The notes below the pieces were generated by a model. That model saw nothing but the letters and a program-made list of their open reading frames with translations, did not search any database and was not told the DNA's origin. Positions 12,309-23,788 of a stretch of DNA of 64,000 bases are shown here, in pieces. The position numbers were made by a program, and so were the translations under genes. This stretch comes from Blasia pusilla (lineage: Eukaryota; Marchantiophyta; Marchantiopsida; Blasiales): positions 1,922,001 to 1,986,000 of the forward strand of contig CM114273.1 in the NCBI GenBank assembly GCA_050084515.1, written 5' to 3'. Numbering within the stretch: position 1 is the first letter of the stretch; each line of letters opens with the position of its first letter.

Positions 12309-12633
12309 ATCTCTATTATTATTGGAGAGTGCCTCTTCATTTTGAAACTCCTCTCGTCGTGACTCTTGGCACTTTGAGCTAATCGGATCGTTCACTTCAT
12401 GAACGATCGAAATTGATTTCAAATGACACTTAAGAATTTTAAGTTAATTATTAGAGATAACTAGCCGCTGCTTGTGCTAATTTTGAATCACCCATCATAA
12501 TCCTAAGTGAATAATTGAAGTTGAATAATCCGATTGGCTTAGACAACTAGCGATTCTATTGACTAAAAAAGACACGTATCAAAAGGAGAAATGATCTCAA
12601 AATGAAAAGACACTCTCCAATAATAATATAGAT
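12309..12633. mobile_element. MITE-like foldback element
   Basis: The two ends are imperfect inverted copies about 45-50 bp long. The left end contains ATTATTATTGGAGAGTG followed by CTTCATTTTGA. The right end, read on the other strand, contains ATTATTATTGGAGAGTG followed by CTTTTCATTTTGA. The interior has further inverted matches (GATCGTTCA and TGAACGATC around a 5-nt spacer near 12386-12410). There is no coding capacity, as expected of a non-autonomous element. A target-site duplication is not obvious. Related terminal sequences occur at 19651 and 19836. Confidence 0.65.
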
Positions 12634-14221
12634 TTAAGCATGTACTCGACATCATTTACATTAATTACAGCCCCTATCACTAGGCACTAATAATTTTCTT
12701 TGCTATCTCCTGAGGCCACGTCTACGTTTTGGTGCAGGTTTGGGGGAGTGGATTCAGAGTGCACATGCATGAGAATGAAAGTTCTCCTGCAAATGATTTT
12801 CAGCCGTGGATGGATTCTCGCGTGGATGTGAATCTAATAAAAACAAACTCACTCCTCCGTGTTAAATAACTTCTCTGTCGTGTTCCACCCGTGCTTCTCC
12901 TTACTCCTTATTCTCTTTACTCCTCTTGTCTCCAAACCGGGCCGCATGCATACTGTTAAATTACCCCTGTGCTATGCTAGGGATAACTTAAATTACTTAA
13001 ATGATGTCCACTAGGACCTCCTACGGTTGTAGTAGGTTTTCCGACTGCAGTTTTGGACTTACGTGGTAGGGTACCAAGGTTTGAATCCTTTAGGGTTAGT
13101 AATCATCGGAAGGAAGGAAAGAAGAGAGTGCGCTCCTTGGAGCGGAGGGAGGGAGGGGGGAAGGAAGAAAGACTGGGAGAAAATTTCAGCAAGATGCGCT
13201 CGAGTGAAGGCAGCGAAATCGAGAGAGAACACTGTAGCGCGTTGGAGAATTCTTGTTGTGGTAAGCTGTTAGTGCTCTTCTTCTACCTTCTTGGCTCCGC
13301 ACTCTCAATCAATTGGACGGAGAGTATATGGGAGGTACCACCGAGATGAATGGATGGAGAATCGTCGGAGATTCGGGGCGTTTAGATGTGAACTGAAATT
13401 TTCCTCTGTACCATTTATACCTCTTCCTCGTATGTTGTCGAGTTGTCTTGAGCGCAGAGGCAGAAATCGAAAGAAGAAGTGTGACTGACCACGGAAATTT
13501 CAGGCTAAACCTTCCCTCATTCCCTCATTCTCGTAGACATAAATGAGGTATAGAGGGTGTTTGCTGTCATCCTGACGCGGTAGGCATTTTCATAGCGTTA
13601 CGATTGTAGAATGCGTGTCCGGGTTGGATGGATCCAAAGACTGGGGTGGTTGTAGATAGGCGAAGGAGTTGAAGAAGGTATCATGGCAGGAGATAAAACT
13701 CTGATGTGGTGTGCTGACAATGCAAAGTGTTGAAGCTGAGCGTCCTAGTGTTAATCAAGAAGCTCTTTACGACAATATCTGCCTTACCCGAGTGAGGTTC
13801 TTAATACACATTACGTACGAGTGCAGTAGCTTTGGGCAGTGAATCTAGGCTACTAAACGTGTTGAAGAACTCTTGTGTCACCAATGGAGCAATATCAGCA
13901 GAGAGTGTACGAGTGTCGATCTGTTCATTTAGATGGAACCCTCTTGTGATGTTTGATCTTGATGCTGAATCCTCACCGGTAGCTTCCTGGAGGGTTTGGT
14001 TCACTACCCGGCTGCCTCTTGGGAGCATGCACGGATGAGTACGCGTTTTTCCCGTTTCTTGCCCAGTGCATCCAAGCTCACGTTAGTGGAACAGATGGGA
14101 CGGACAAGATGAACCTGTGTCCGCCAAAGAGGGGACGTCTCTTGATGTGTGTTATAGTTGTTATGGTCTGTGTTGCAGCTCACTTAGAACAAGGCTGCGA
14201 ACTCTGTGTTTTCATTTCATC
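12634..14221 (+). promoter_or_regulatory. 5' flank of MOG1, shared with the pseudogene
   Basis: The part from about 13050 parallels the flank of the broken copy from about 1380 (both carry GGTAGG, TTTGAATC, TTTAGGGTT and ATCGGAAGGAAGGA in order). Promoter and 5' untranslated sequence should lie here, but no TATA box or transcription start can be placed with confidence. Short open frames (13053-13349, 14019-14315) have no recognisable product. Upstream, 12634-13040 shows no gene. Confidence 0.45.
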
Positions 14222-17200
14222 ATGCCGGGTCTTGCAACACTGCCCGAGGCTGTGGTTGAACGCTCACTATTTGGTGGCGCCATCAGTTGCTCCTTCCCTC
14301 TCCGATTCCAGGTGAGTCTTGACGCATTCCCAAATCTGCGGGGAGTGTTACCATGTAAGCAGATAGTATGAATTCCTCGCGATGAGGACAAGGGAAGGCG
14401 GATATGATGGTCATTAGTAAAAGGTCTGAGCGGTGCACGTTCAGGTATCTGAACATACAGTGGCTTTGGAGGACTTACTAGTGGCGTGTATGGGGAAAGA
14501 ATTAATCGGAGAGAGCCCCGAGCTCCTCTGCCCAAGAATTGGTGAGGTAGCTCTCGCAATCTCTTCTATATCAAGCATTGCTACTCTGCGAAGATCTCTT
14601 TGAAATCAAAAGAAGTGGTAAAGACTTTGCAGAGGCATTTTGGTTGAAGAAAAGGCGTGGACTGCCGTACGAGATTCTGTGCAGTCTAGACTTCTCCAAA
14701 CATTACCATCGCTCTCTCCTGATCGCTAGTCTGGACTCCTTAGTCGCTTGCTGCTATGACGCCACTTTCTGCAGCTGATCCTCCCTTCTATGTCCTGTGT
14801 CCTATTATAGCTTTCTTGTTCCTGTGAGATTCGGAGTCGCCCACGTGACCAACTGTTTGCTTTTAGAGTAAGTGCAGCTTGAAGTGGCGAAGGTTTCTAG
14901 CCGGATCTGTAGTTTTCATGTTTGTGTGAGCTTGGATGATCATTGGCGCCAATGCTTGGGGCTAGGCGTGGTTGTGATTTGACTCAAGGTGTAGATCTCG
15001 ACATGTAGTACTCTGGTAGGGAAGGTCCTAGGGGCTTAGTCTATGTTAAAGCAACTTGTGTGGGGCGCGGATTCCCTTACAATGTGGATCAATATTAGCA
15101 CTGACTCCGAGCCTAATTTTGCCTAACGGGTTCATTAATATTCTTTAATGTTCTGCAGGATGTGAGTGACGTCCGAGAAGTTCCAGACAATCAGGTATAG
15201 TCCCAGCATTCACCTTTGGATGCACATATTGCTGAAGAACACAAGGATCTAAGCAAATTGATGGTGAAGCCTAAACACTGGTAAAGATTTTCCCACAGGT
15301 GCATAGAATTGGAAATATATTAAGGGCCCTTAATCATCAGTCCTTGCAGGACTATGCTTGCTATTCTCTCTCCGGTCTTCTGCCCCATACACCAAAATTG
15401 ATTTTCCAGTTCTTTGGTGAAGAAATTTAAGTGTCGCATAGACATCAGAATATTTTCTTTTGAACTTTAGGAAGTGGAGTCGTGGAAGTTAGTGGTTATT
15501 TTATATCCTTCTGATTTTCAACTGATTGCAAGTGAAATAGTACCCTTTCATCTTTATGCCTGTGGGGCTTAACCCTGGAGGCCTGGAATCTTCATATCCC
15601 ACCTGAAATTGAGCTTACACACTTCGACTATTACAGCTTTCAAGGTGATGGGATCTTGTACCCATTCAGTTGATCGAATTGGCATTCTCATAGGCTCCCT
15701 GGTAGTCATTCATGGACTTTCACAGTTTTCCGAGGTTTATATCTGAGGAGGCAGTGTTTGTTGCACTAAGAAGCTTGCCTTTGTAGATGTTTCACTTTGG
15801 AGTTGCCTTTTGGATCTGTTCTCCATTGTCCTCCCTCGTGCACAATTAAGCCGGCATGTTTCAAGTATGTTCTTATGTAACTACAATTGCATCCATGCGT
15901 CTGTGTGTACGTAAATTAAAGTGCGTGGCTTCTGTCTGCTTGCTGTGATGCCTGTGGGCTTTGATCTCGGAGGCCTGGAAATTCCACACATTAGAAATTC
16001 TGCGAAATGCAGAGTGTCTATCTTTCTGAACATCTCCAAGGCACACCTAAGAGATTGAGCGTGTGGAGTTCAAAAGTGTTCTATGGAAGAGGGATAGTTT
16101 AGTTACAGAGCTGTCACAACATCACCTGCTGTTGTTCCTCTCCAAAAGGAGTGTGTATAGGTAATGACATGCACCTCAATGTATCTACTTTGCAATGGGC
16201 AAGCAGGTGGAAAGCAGAAGATGGACTTCTTTAAAGCGTAGGAAGCGCTGTGTCTAAAGTTGAAGGAAGCTTTCTGTACTCTTTTATTGCACCCTGGTGT
16301 CAAGTGCATGGCATTGTGGTGACATTATGCCAGCAACTTCTTGTTCTGGTTATCCAAGAGTACAGACCTGAGAAGCATCCCTTCCATTCGTGGCAAACTG
16401 GGCTTTGCCCTGCGAATGTAATAGTTGTGGTTCTGCAGAACCCGACCTTCTAAGTTTCAAGCTCATTGTACGCACTTAAGCCGGCGTGGCTTGAGCAAGT
16501 TGTTCTCAACTTGCAATAACATCCACGCGTCTATGTGTACATAAACAGAAGCATGGGATTCTGTCTGCCTGTACTGATGCCTGTGGGCCTTGATCTTGGA
16601 GGCCTGGAATTGCCATACATTGAGTCTCAGAGATTAAAGGTGTGGGAATGAATGACTTCATCTCATGAAATGTTGGAGAGTGAGCGAGATCCTTGTAGAA
16701 ATTATCAGTTATGTTTTAGGAAATGAAATTTGGTACTGTTGGCTGAGGAATGAGGGCTGTGGCATCTTTGGGCTTCCCTTACTTGGTGTTGTCTCATCGT
16801 CACAAACAGACTGGACAAATGTCTTGAATTTTCGTCCTTCTTGATTTACATATTGAGTGTTGTGAACTGATGCAAACCTTTTCGTTTTTCAGGAAGTGTT
16901 TGCAGATCCAAACCGCGATGAGAGCATTGTCATTGAGCTACTAGAGTTTAAATATGATGTCAACGATGAAGCTAGTGCTTCTTGGTTTCTTCAAGATCTC
17001 GCCCGGGAGCAAGATGCCACTCAAGATCTTGTATGTAAATGACTGAAAAATTCTGCCTACCCAGCTGGTTCCATCTGAAGTTTTCCTTGAAGTTATTCAT
17101 TCACAAGGGTTTTTATATTGGTAGCTGTGAAGGGTGGGGCCAGGTTATTGAGGCTGGAAGGTGGCTCTCTGTGAGTGAATCCCCATTCATGCCAGACAGC

Positions 17201-18551
17201 ACAGTCATGAATTCTGCTGTTGGTAAGTTGGTGAGTAAGCATCTGATCTATGTCAACTGTCGTTGATCTTCTCGCTGGATTTGATCTCTTCTCTCATATG
17301 TTTGATCACATGTCTTTTGAGCACCTATGGCAGGTTTGAGATATGTAGGTGCTAAAACACATCATCCCACTAGCCATATGTATATCAGGACATCTCCAAA
17401 TGTGATAAGTCGGACATGTTATTTTAATTGTCTGGTCTTGAGAAATATGTTATAATGTCTAAGAGGCATACATGGTCTATTCAAGACTGTATAAGTAGCA
17501 AGAAGGGAAAAACACATTTTCAGGAAAAGGAAGCATGAAATTAGCTGTATCAGTCATAAGAACAGGGTCTAAGCTATGTCTTGATGTATTTTTCTGTATT
17601 CTTGCAGGCAGTCTCCAAGGGCAGGGAAGGTGTAGAAGCTAGTAACCTTGTTAGGGTGAGTTCAAATCTCTTTTATTATGTTTCGTATGACTGATTCCTC
17701 TAGGTGATATTTGGGTAACTTCATTTGGGTAACTTCTTTTTGATTTCTGAATCTCTTATTCATCTTATAAAGCCTGATTCATCTAGGTGACATCTGGTTA
17801 ATTATTTTATTTCCCCCAACTTTGCTGCGTGATGCAGGTGCACCTTGTTGACATTCGCCTGCGCCATGTTCAGACAGATCTACTAATTACTGCATATGAA
17901 CCCTTGTTTATCAGGTGGGTCCTTTGACTTGCATTCCTACTGATTTGTAAAACCAACAGTCTGGGTAGAACTTGGAGTACTTGCTCTGCAGTTTATCTTT
18001 CTCCCGAAAATAATTTTTACAGCAATTTTAAGACAGTCCTTTTCATAAGGCAGGTGGCCGTAGGTAGATCTTGGGAGTCATTGCTCTTGAGTTTAGCTCA
18101 TAGTCTTTGTGTTTAGGTCATTTACAAGGACTAGTCTATATTATTTTGAGAGGATTGCAGATGTACCTTTCAACAGCTTCATAGCATGATGTGTTGTCCA
18201 GACAGAATATTTTAGAGTGATAATAAATTAGGTGTATTAATTTGAACTGCCATGCATAGCATCTACACCTGACTACTCTTCTGAATGAGGGTTTGTTACC
18301 TCTTGAAATAATTGGAGAGAGAAATCAGGTCCCATGAATTCCACATGGAGGTGGAAGTACTTTACTGGTTCTACTTCAACTAATTCAACTACATGACTGA
18401 GCTCTTTTGCAGTGAACAAAGCTCTGCAGCAGGTTCAGTTGGAGCTGGTGAAACAACAGCAGCTGAGCTTGCTGGTATCATGTCCGTGGCAGATGTGCAG
18501 AGGCTTGTGTTATCTACATTCAAGATTGTGGACTGGAGCCTGTTTGGTTAA
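14222..18551 (+). CDS. MOG1: MOG1-type Ran-binding protein (Ran GTPase regulator)
   Basis: The seven coding exons are 14222-14311, 15159-15194, 16893-17030, 17144-17230, 17608-17655, 17838-17914 and 18413-18551. All introns are GT-AG and the reading frame is unbroken for 204 aa, a normal Mog1 length. Family landmarks appear in order: LFGGAISCSFPLRFQ near the N terminus, DVSDVREVPDNQ, a DESIVIELL strand, SASWFLQDLAREQDA, AVSKGREG, LLITAYEPLFI and the C-terminal TFKIVDWSLFG. Mog1 proteins bind nuclear Ran and influence its nucleotide state, supporting nucleocytoplasmic transport. The start at 14222 opens directly onto the conserved core; an in-frame ATG at 14117 would add 35 unconserved residues. 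Intron 2 (15195-16892) is long because it holds repeat units also found in the broken upstream copy. No operon-like context exists. Confidence 0.92.
15848..15992 (+). repeat. Intron-2 repeat unit, MOG1 copy 1
   Basis: This is the same 145-bp unit as at 2765-2909, starting AAGCCGGC and ending CCACACATT, with scattered substitutions. It lies inside MOG1 intron 2. Its presence in both the gene and the pseudogene shows it predates the duplication. Confidence 0.8.
16478..16621 (+). repeat. Intron-2 repeat unit, MOG1 copy 2 (diverged)
   Basis: This unit begins AAGCCGGCG, contains CGCGTCTATGTGTAC and GGAGGCCTGGAAT, and ends near CATACATT. It is clearly related to 15848-15992 but more diverged, so the intron carries an old direct repeat about 630 bp apart. 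Confidence 0.75.
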
Positions 18552-19650
18552 CTCTTAAGATGGCACTATGCAAGTAAATTGTAATAGCAACTAAGGTGAA
18601 GATTTTAAATTTTACCTTGTTACGTGTACGGTTAGTTCACCTAGCCAACAATGCCAACACACACCTGTGTGAAGATGCTGCAGACACAACAGGAAAATCA
18701 GGACCTCTGGACCCCAGGGGGAAAATCTCCCAGAAGATGTTGAGATGACTCCTGTTCAATTAAGGGGTGTAAGGTTGGTCAACCGCTGTAAGCAGGTTAG
18801 CATTTTCACACTACCAGTGGTTGGTATCACCAAATCAGGGCTCAGGGCACAGTGTGTACATGCGCCTTGTCCGCAGCTGCTGAATCCAGAGTGAATTATA
18901 GTGTTCATCCTCTTGGGTTTTTTCCGCTGGGCTCTGCAGTGCACACCTCAGGGTAGTAAAAATGAGCAAGAGTTTTCATCTGGACAACATCACTCACTGA
19001 ACGTGAATTTTCGTGTCACTTGCACAATACACTGGCCCTGACTTATACTGATTTATCGCACCCAATTAATTAAAGTGCCTCCATTACTTCATGATGGATT
19101 CCACAGGTGTTGTCATCTCTTCACCTCAGTAAATGTGCCGATGTCTAGTGGCTCTCTGGTGGAGAATCTGATTATCAACAACCTCCTGCCTGACGCGGAA
19201 GATAGGGACACGATGTCCATTGTCATTCCATTCTGGAACAGCAGGGATTTTAGTTCATCTGTTCCAAGTTAATACACATGCCACAAACCCAAAGCAACTG
19301 GTGTACTTATGTGGCTACACCCGCAACCACTGATGCACACAAGCAAGAAAAACTAGGGATGTAAACCCTCCCTCATTGTAAGATCTCTGTTCTATGTTGT
19401 CCACACTTCTGTAAACAACAGTGGAAGATTTACTCACCCACAGGTATACAGATTGATCCACTCAAGAACTTTATATTTAGATGTGGAGTAGAAGAAAACT
19501 AAATTGTTCAAAACACCTAGATAGGTACCTTGTGGTTGTTGTACTTATTTCTAATGAATTGAATCTGGAAAGTGAACTCCCGACCACAATCCAGCCAAAA
19601 GTTAACTCATGGGAGTGTGGACATCCTAAGAAGTAGATGAGCTCACTTGA
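18552..19650. other. 3' flank of MOG1, no gene seen
   Basis: The 3' untranslated region of MOG1 must begin here. No canonical AATAAA stands out close to the stop codon. Short open frames at 18756-18944 (-) and 19075-19272 (+) have no recognisable features. No RNA gene is seen. Confidence 0.5.
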
Positions 19651-20020
19651 ATCTATATTGTTATGAGAGGGTGCCTTCTTAATTTTCAAACATATGTGCA
19701 AGAGATAGTTGGACATCAAGAAAATGTTTCACATTTTAAGGATTATAAGAAAAAAATTGAATTTACGTATAATATCATCAATGTTTCCCTTTCAAGATCT
19801 ATACACTAGTTTTTTAACCTTTTTTTATTATAGGTTTACATTATTATGGGAGAGTGACTTCTTGATTTGCAAACACTTCTCCGTGTGACACCTTACAAAT
19901 TCGGTAGCAAGAAAATATTTCACATCTTACTGACAACAAGGAAAAAAAATGATTTTTGTGCAACATCATTCATCCCTTCTCCTCACGGGCTATACACTAA
20001 CAAAGTTTTTCAAATATTAT
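19651..20020. repeat. Tandem pair of TIR-like fragments, about 185 bp apart
   Basis: Copy 1 begins at 19651 with ATCTATATTGTTATG and continues GGGTGCCTTCTTAATTTTC. Copy 2 begins about 19836 with TTACATTATTATGGG and continues AGAGTGACTTCTTGATTTGC. Further shared landmarks follow (TTTCACAT, then CTATACACTA at 19799 and 19989). The starts resemble the terminal repeat of the element at 12309-12633, so these are probably related fragments. They carry no coding sequence. Confidence 0.55.
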
Positions 20021-21924
20021 TTTTTTTACCGCGCATTGCATGGGCACCTCATTAGTGTTCTACTTTGGTTAGAGTCGGGATAAAGTGTTTTTTCCCAACC
20101 AAACAATAGAGGTTGTAGAAGATCAATCCATGGCTTACACCAATGAAGGATACTTTTTTGGGGCACTCACCACTACACTAGGCCATAGGACAAACTAAGC
20201 GGACTACACAAGATGCACGCGCACATTGAGACAAGCTCCCGGAAAGTAGGGACAACCAAAAAGGATATCGAACCATGAGGTTAGTCCTAGTTGAGGACGA
20301 GTGGCTTAGGAGTTTGGAATAGACAAAGTGGGTGATGGTATAACTAGACTAGTCACAAAGCATGAATGATGACATGACCAAATGCGAGATGTTAAGATAT
20401 GATACAGGATGGGCAATCCGCCATGAGATACTATGAGGATAGAGGGCCAAGGTGAGATCGGTGAGTCAAGAAGTGATAGAAACAACCATAAGTCTCATCT
20501 TCCAAGTCATCTTGGGGTTCAACTAGCATAAAGTGGAGTTTAGAGTCATGATCCACATTAAGGGTCAAAAGTAGTGGTTTATGGTGGATATTTAGGATGG
20601 AGAGGAGGACTAGAAAACTCCAAAAGTTCCTATAGATGAATGAGTGATACTCTTCCTCCCTAAACGCTCACAACTTGGTATGAGGATCTAACCTTATTTC
20701 ATATTTGATTATGTTTTAAGTTGTGAGTTAGGAAATGGTTCAAAACGCACCTTGAGGATAGTTACCACTCTCCGACTTGGATGAGTGATGAACGGAGGCA
20801 GGTTGAGGGTTGGGGAGTAGGCTTCCTAGGCTGAACACTAAGCACCTTGCGAGGTACTTTGTGAGACTTGGAAACCAAATCCATGCAACATCTAATTTGA
20901 TTCTTTCTCATGAGTCGCACTACTGGTTGGGTCTGAAAACTCAACTTGAGTCTTTCGCTCACGAGGCTCAAGGTGAGAGTCTCTTCCTATGGCTAGCAAA
21001 GAGAAATAGAGAATCAACTCTATTATCCATAGACAATCATCGCCATCTCTAAAACTATGATTATCTCAATGAAAAACTAAAGGGGAAGAAGCAAGAGCTC
21101 CCACCTGTAAGAACATCCTATCATAGTTTCATGTTATCAAGACCTTGGCTTGGAATGGAATGATATAAGGAGGATAGGAAGAATAGGAAAACTAGTTGGT
21201 ACGAAAGGATTCGTCTTTTCTAGAATGGACAATGCAACATGAGTCTATGAAGGTGGAATCGGTAACCTCAAGAGCTAAAAACAAGTAGCTTAAGATAGAT
21301 ATGGATATTGCTTTGACTAAAATGAAACCAACATGATGTAACATCAAATGCTTAAGGACACTACACCTCGACCAAACCAAACTTGGATAAATGTGGTAGG
21401 CAAGGACATCACCACAAAAATCACTTAGGTAGTCATCCAAGTAGCCAAAGAGGTTGCCAAAGGAGAAGCACATATATTTGTAGAACTTCAAGATACAAAG
21501 GCAATAGAGCTCAATCTCCCTATCATATGGTAGAGATTCACCCAAAAAAGATGATAGCAACATGGTGTTGCAACAATCTGTCTTCTCAATATAGGAGATC
21601 ACCTCAAAAGCAAACTTCAAAGGGATCCAATCACTAAAAGAAAATCTTATCGAATGAACAAGAATCAACCAAGGTCTCCATTGAGGTGCAACATGAGACC
21701 TAACGAGGACAACACGTGATACACGTATAATGATGGTGAATGAGAGCATGAGGATGGGAGTGACGACAAGCATGCCCAAGAGGAAACTGATGAGTTCCTT
21801 GATGAAGGAACTCATCAGGTTCCATGACATGTTCTCCAACCCTAAGGCCAATGTGCCAAGAGAGCATTTGGACGAGGATGCATGAGGTCCATTTTATCAC
21901 AATGCTGGGACATCTCGAGTGGTT

Positions 21925-21928
<4 letters not shown>
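20021..21928. other. Intergenic DNA with one long unexplained ORF
   Basis: No recognisable gene is present. A 219-codon open frame runs on the - strand from 21851 to 21192; its translation is rich in hydrophobic residues, serine, cysteine and tyrosine, and no family motif is visible. The + strand of the same stretch is purine-rich with many stops. A perfect 14-bp hairpin lies at 21787-21818. Confidence 0.4.
21787..21818. repeat. Perfect hairpin, 14-bp stem, 4-nt loop
   Basis: CTGATGAGTTCCTT, the loop GATG and AAGGAACTCATCAG form an uninterrupted stem. It is not followed by a T run on either strand, and no gene adjoins it, so there is no reason to call it a regulatory or terminator site. Confidence 0.85.

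Positions 21929-21980
<52 letters not shown>
21929..21980. repeat. (TC)26 dinucleotide microsatellite
   Basis: This is an uninterrupted TC array of 52 bp. It lies just upstream of the duplicated segment at 22030-22206; the sister segment has only a short CTCTCTCTC at the corresponding place, so the array expanded in this copy. Confidence 0.95.
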
Positions 21981-21984
<4 letters not shown>

Positions 21985-22029
21985 GGTCTCTGTCAAATAC
22001 GATGTCAATATCACATATGTGGAACCACT

Positions 22030-22206
22030 CTCATAGTGAAAGGATGGAGTTAATCACAAAGTAAGAAGCACCATAGCTCCGCCGCCTCATGCTCAAGAGG
22101 TTCAACAAGGAGAGAATGAGCTCTCCAAGCTCACTCTCCTTGAGGTATATCCCCTCTCCTCAAGTCCTCCCCCTTGGTGACTTGCACATGCAGGTCATTA
22201 CTTGAC
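22030..22206 (+). repeat. Duplicated segment, copy A
   Basis: Copy A shares with 23580-23770 the ordered blocks CCATAGCTC, GCCGCCTCATGC, AGGTTCAACAA, GAGAGAATGA, GAGGTATA and AGGTCAT. Divergence is about 20-25 percent by eye with small indels. There is no coding content, and it is likely a fragment of a dispersed repeat. Confidence 0.75.
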
Positions 22207-23579
22207 CCTAAACCCATAATGATGGGACAAGAGACAGTTTCCACAAAGAGCATGTCAAAACTAATATAATTATGAAACTTACTCATAATAGTAAGGTCCT
22301 CCTATGACCTCCAAATGGTTCCATACAAAGGGAAAACCTATCTTAACACGTTACCCTACTTATCAACAGAGCACCCATGACCAATTCGACTCAACCTCTG
22401 TTCTTCACCAAAGCTTCACATAGAAACTCATCGTTCCAAAGACGTGACATCCACGTTTGACTAATTACATCCCAAGATGGTTTGGAATATTCTTCATTCA
22501 AAGTTTGAACCTCCTAACTTCCCAAATATATATTGAAACTTAGTTCTGCATATTATATGTATCATGTTTAGTGCCCCTCTTGACTTCTATCGCGTGGGAT
22601 CTCATGGCTATCTTGTAATTTTTCGTATTTTACAACTAGTCTGATGGTGTCTCGACTTTCTTTACTACTCCCATATTCTTTGATTCTTGTCCTTGGCTTG
22701 GAGCTTGGAGCTTGCCTCAAGGGTATGTATCACACCTCACTTGCCTTGCCCTTATCCCCACAAGTAGCCATACCCTTTCTCACCTAAGGCTTCTCTTAAG
22801 ACGCATGCCCATCTCAACTAGCATTAGCTAGTCTAGCAACCAGTTCATAGTCTCATAACCAGCTAGTCTAGGTTCAGACGTTCATGGATCAAAATAAGAT
22901 CTCTCCTTCTTCGACTCGTGATCATGACTCACTTCCCAGGTCCCTTGCTAATATGAGCCCATGGACTTAATTACACTAACACAACACACAAAGGCCAAAC
23001 AATCATCCTCTTACAAATGGCTAGATTCCTCCAAATCTAGATGGTGAATTGTCATGTCTAAACTAATATACATCTTTTTTATGTTAAGATTAGGAGATCG
23101 GGGGCTCGGTTATCCCATCGTTAGTTGTTCATATGTAACTCATATCATTCTGAATGAGTATTGACCATCTAGTACATACTATATACATTAGGGACATAAC
23201 CATTACCCTTGAGAAACCAAGGGCACCTCGAACCATACAACTTCATCGTAGATTAGTAAGGTGGGCATACACCCACCTAGGTTATATATTTCCAACCAAA
23301 CAACTTCAAAAGAATATAACCATGCACTTCCAAAATTGAATACTATAATATGAGGCTAAGATATCCAATTAAGTGTCGTGTGCATACACATCGCTACACA
23401 ACATACATCATTGTCAATGAACATACACACAAACACACACGATCTCATGCTAACTCATGGCATCCAAACAACGAGACGAGAAGTACCAAAATATCTCCAA
23501 TAAATCAAGTAGCTCTCATATCAATGTCTCACACCAATCTCTCCATGGTGTGCACTCTCTCTCATGTCAAACCAAACCC
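22207..23579. other. Intergenic DNA, no gene seen
   Basis: Mixed AT-rich sequence between the two copies of a duplicated segment. Open frames are all short and none has a recognisable motif. Confidence 0.55.
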
Positions 23580-23770
23580 ATTCTCCTATTGAGAGGCTTG
23601 GGTTACACACACAAGGCAAGCAAGACCATAGCTCTGCCGCCTCATGCCAAAAGGTTCAACAAAGAGAGAATGAACTCTCGAGCTCTCTCTCTTGGAGGTA
23701 TACCCCCTTCCCTCTCCCAAGCTCTCTCCTCGGTAACCTATGCTTGTAGGTCATCTCCTTGGCTCTTGAC
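23580..23770 (+). repeat. Duplicated segment, copy B
   Basis: This is the partner of 22030-22206 in the same orientation. It begins near CATTCTCCTATTGAGAGG and runs to TTGGCTCTTGAC. Its right end runs into a perfect 24-bp palindrome. Confidence 0.75.
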
Positions 23771-23788
23771 CTGCTGCAGCAGGTCAAG
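23765..23788. repeat. Perfect 24-bp palindrome
   Basis: The half-site CTTGACCTGCTG is followed directly by its exact complement CAGCAGGTCAAG without a spacer. It straddles the end of duplicated segment B, where copy A has only the shorter CTTGAC. No adjacent gene suggests an operator role. Confidence 0.9.

Noticed and set aside
13076-13092. tRNA T-loop-like GGTTTGAATCC
   Set aside because: No surrounding cloverleaf, and the same words recur in the duplicated flank at about 1406, which explains them.
13053-13349. 98-codon open frame upstream of MOG1 as a separate gene
   Set aside because: The matching stretch of the duplicate (1339-1677) has a similar but frame-shifted reading and no motif is visible, so it is more likely 5' flank or leader sequence.
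14117-14221. Longer MOG1 start at 14117
   Set aside because: The 35 extra residues are unlike the family N terminus, and the ATG at 14222 opens directly onto the conserved core.
21929-21980. CRISPR-like or satellite array
   Set aside because: It is a plain TC dinucleotide array without spacers.
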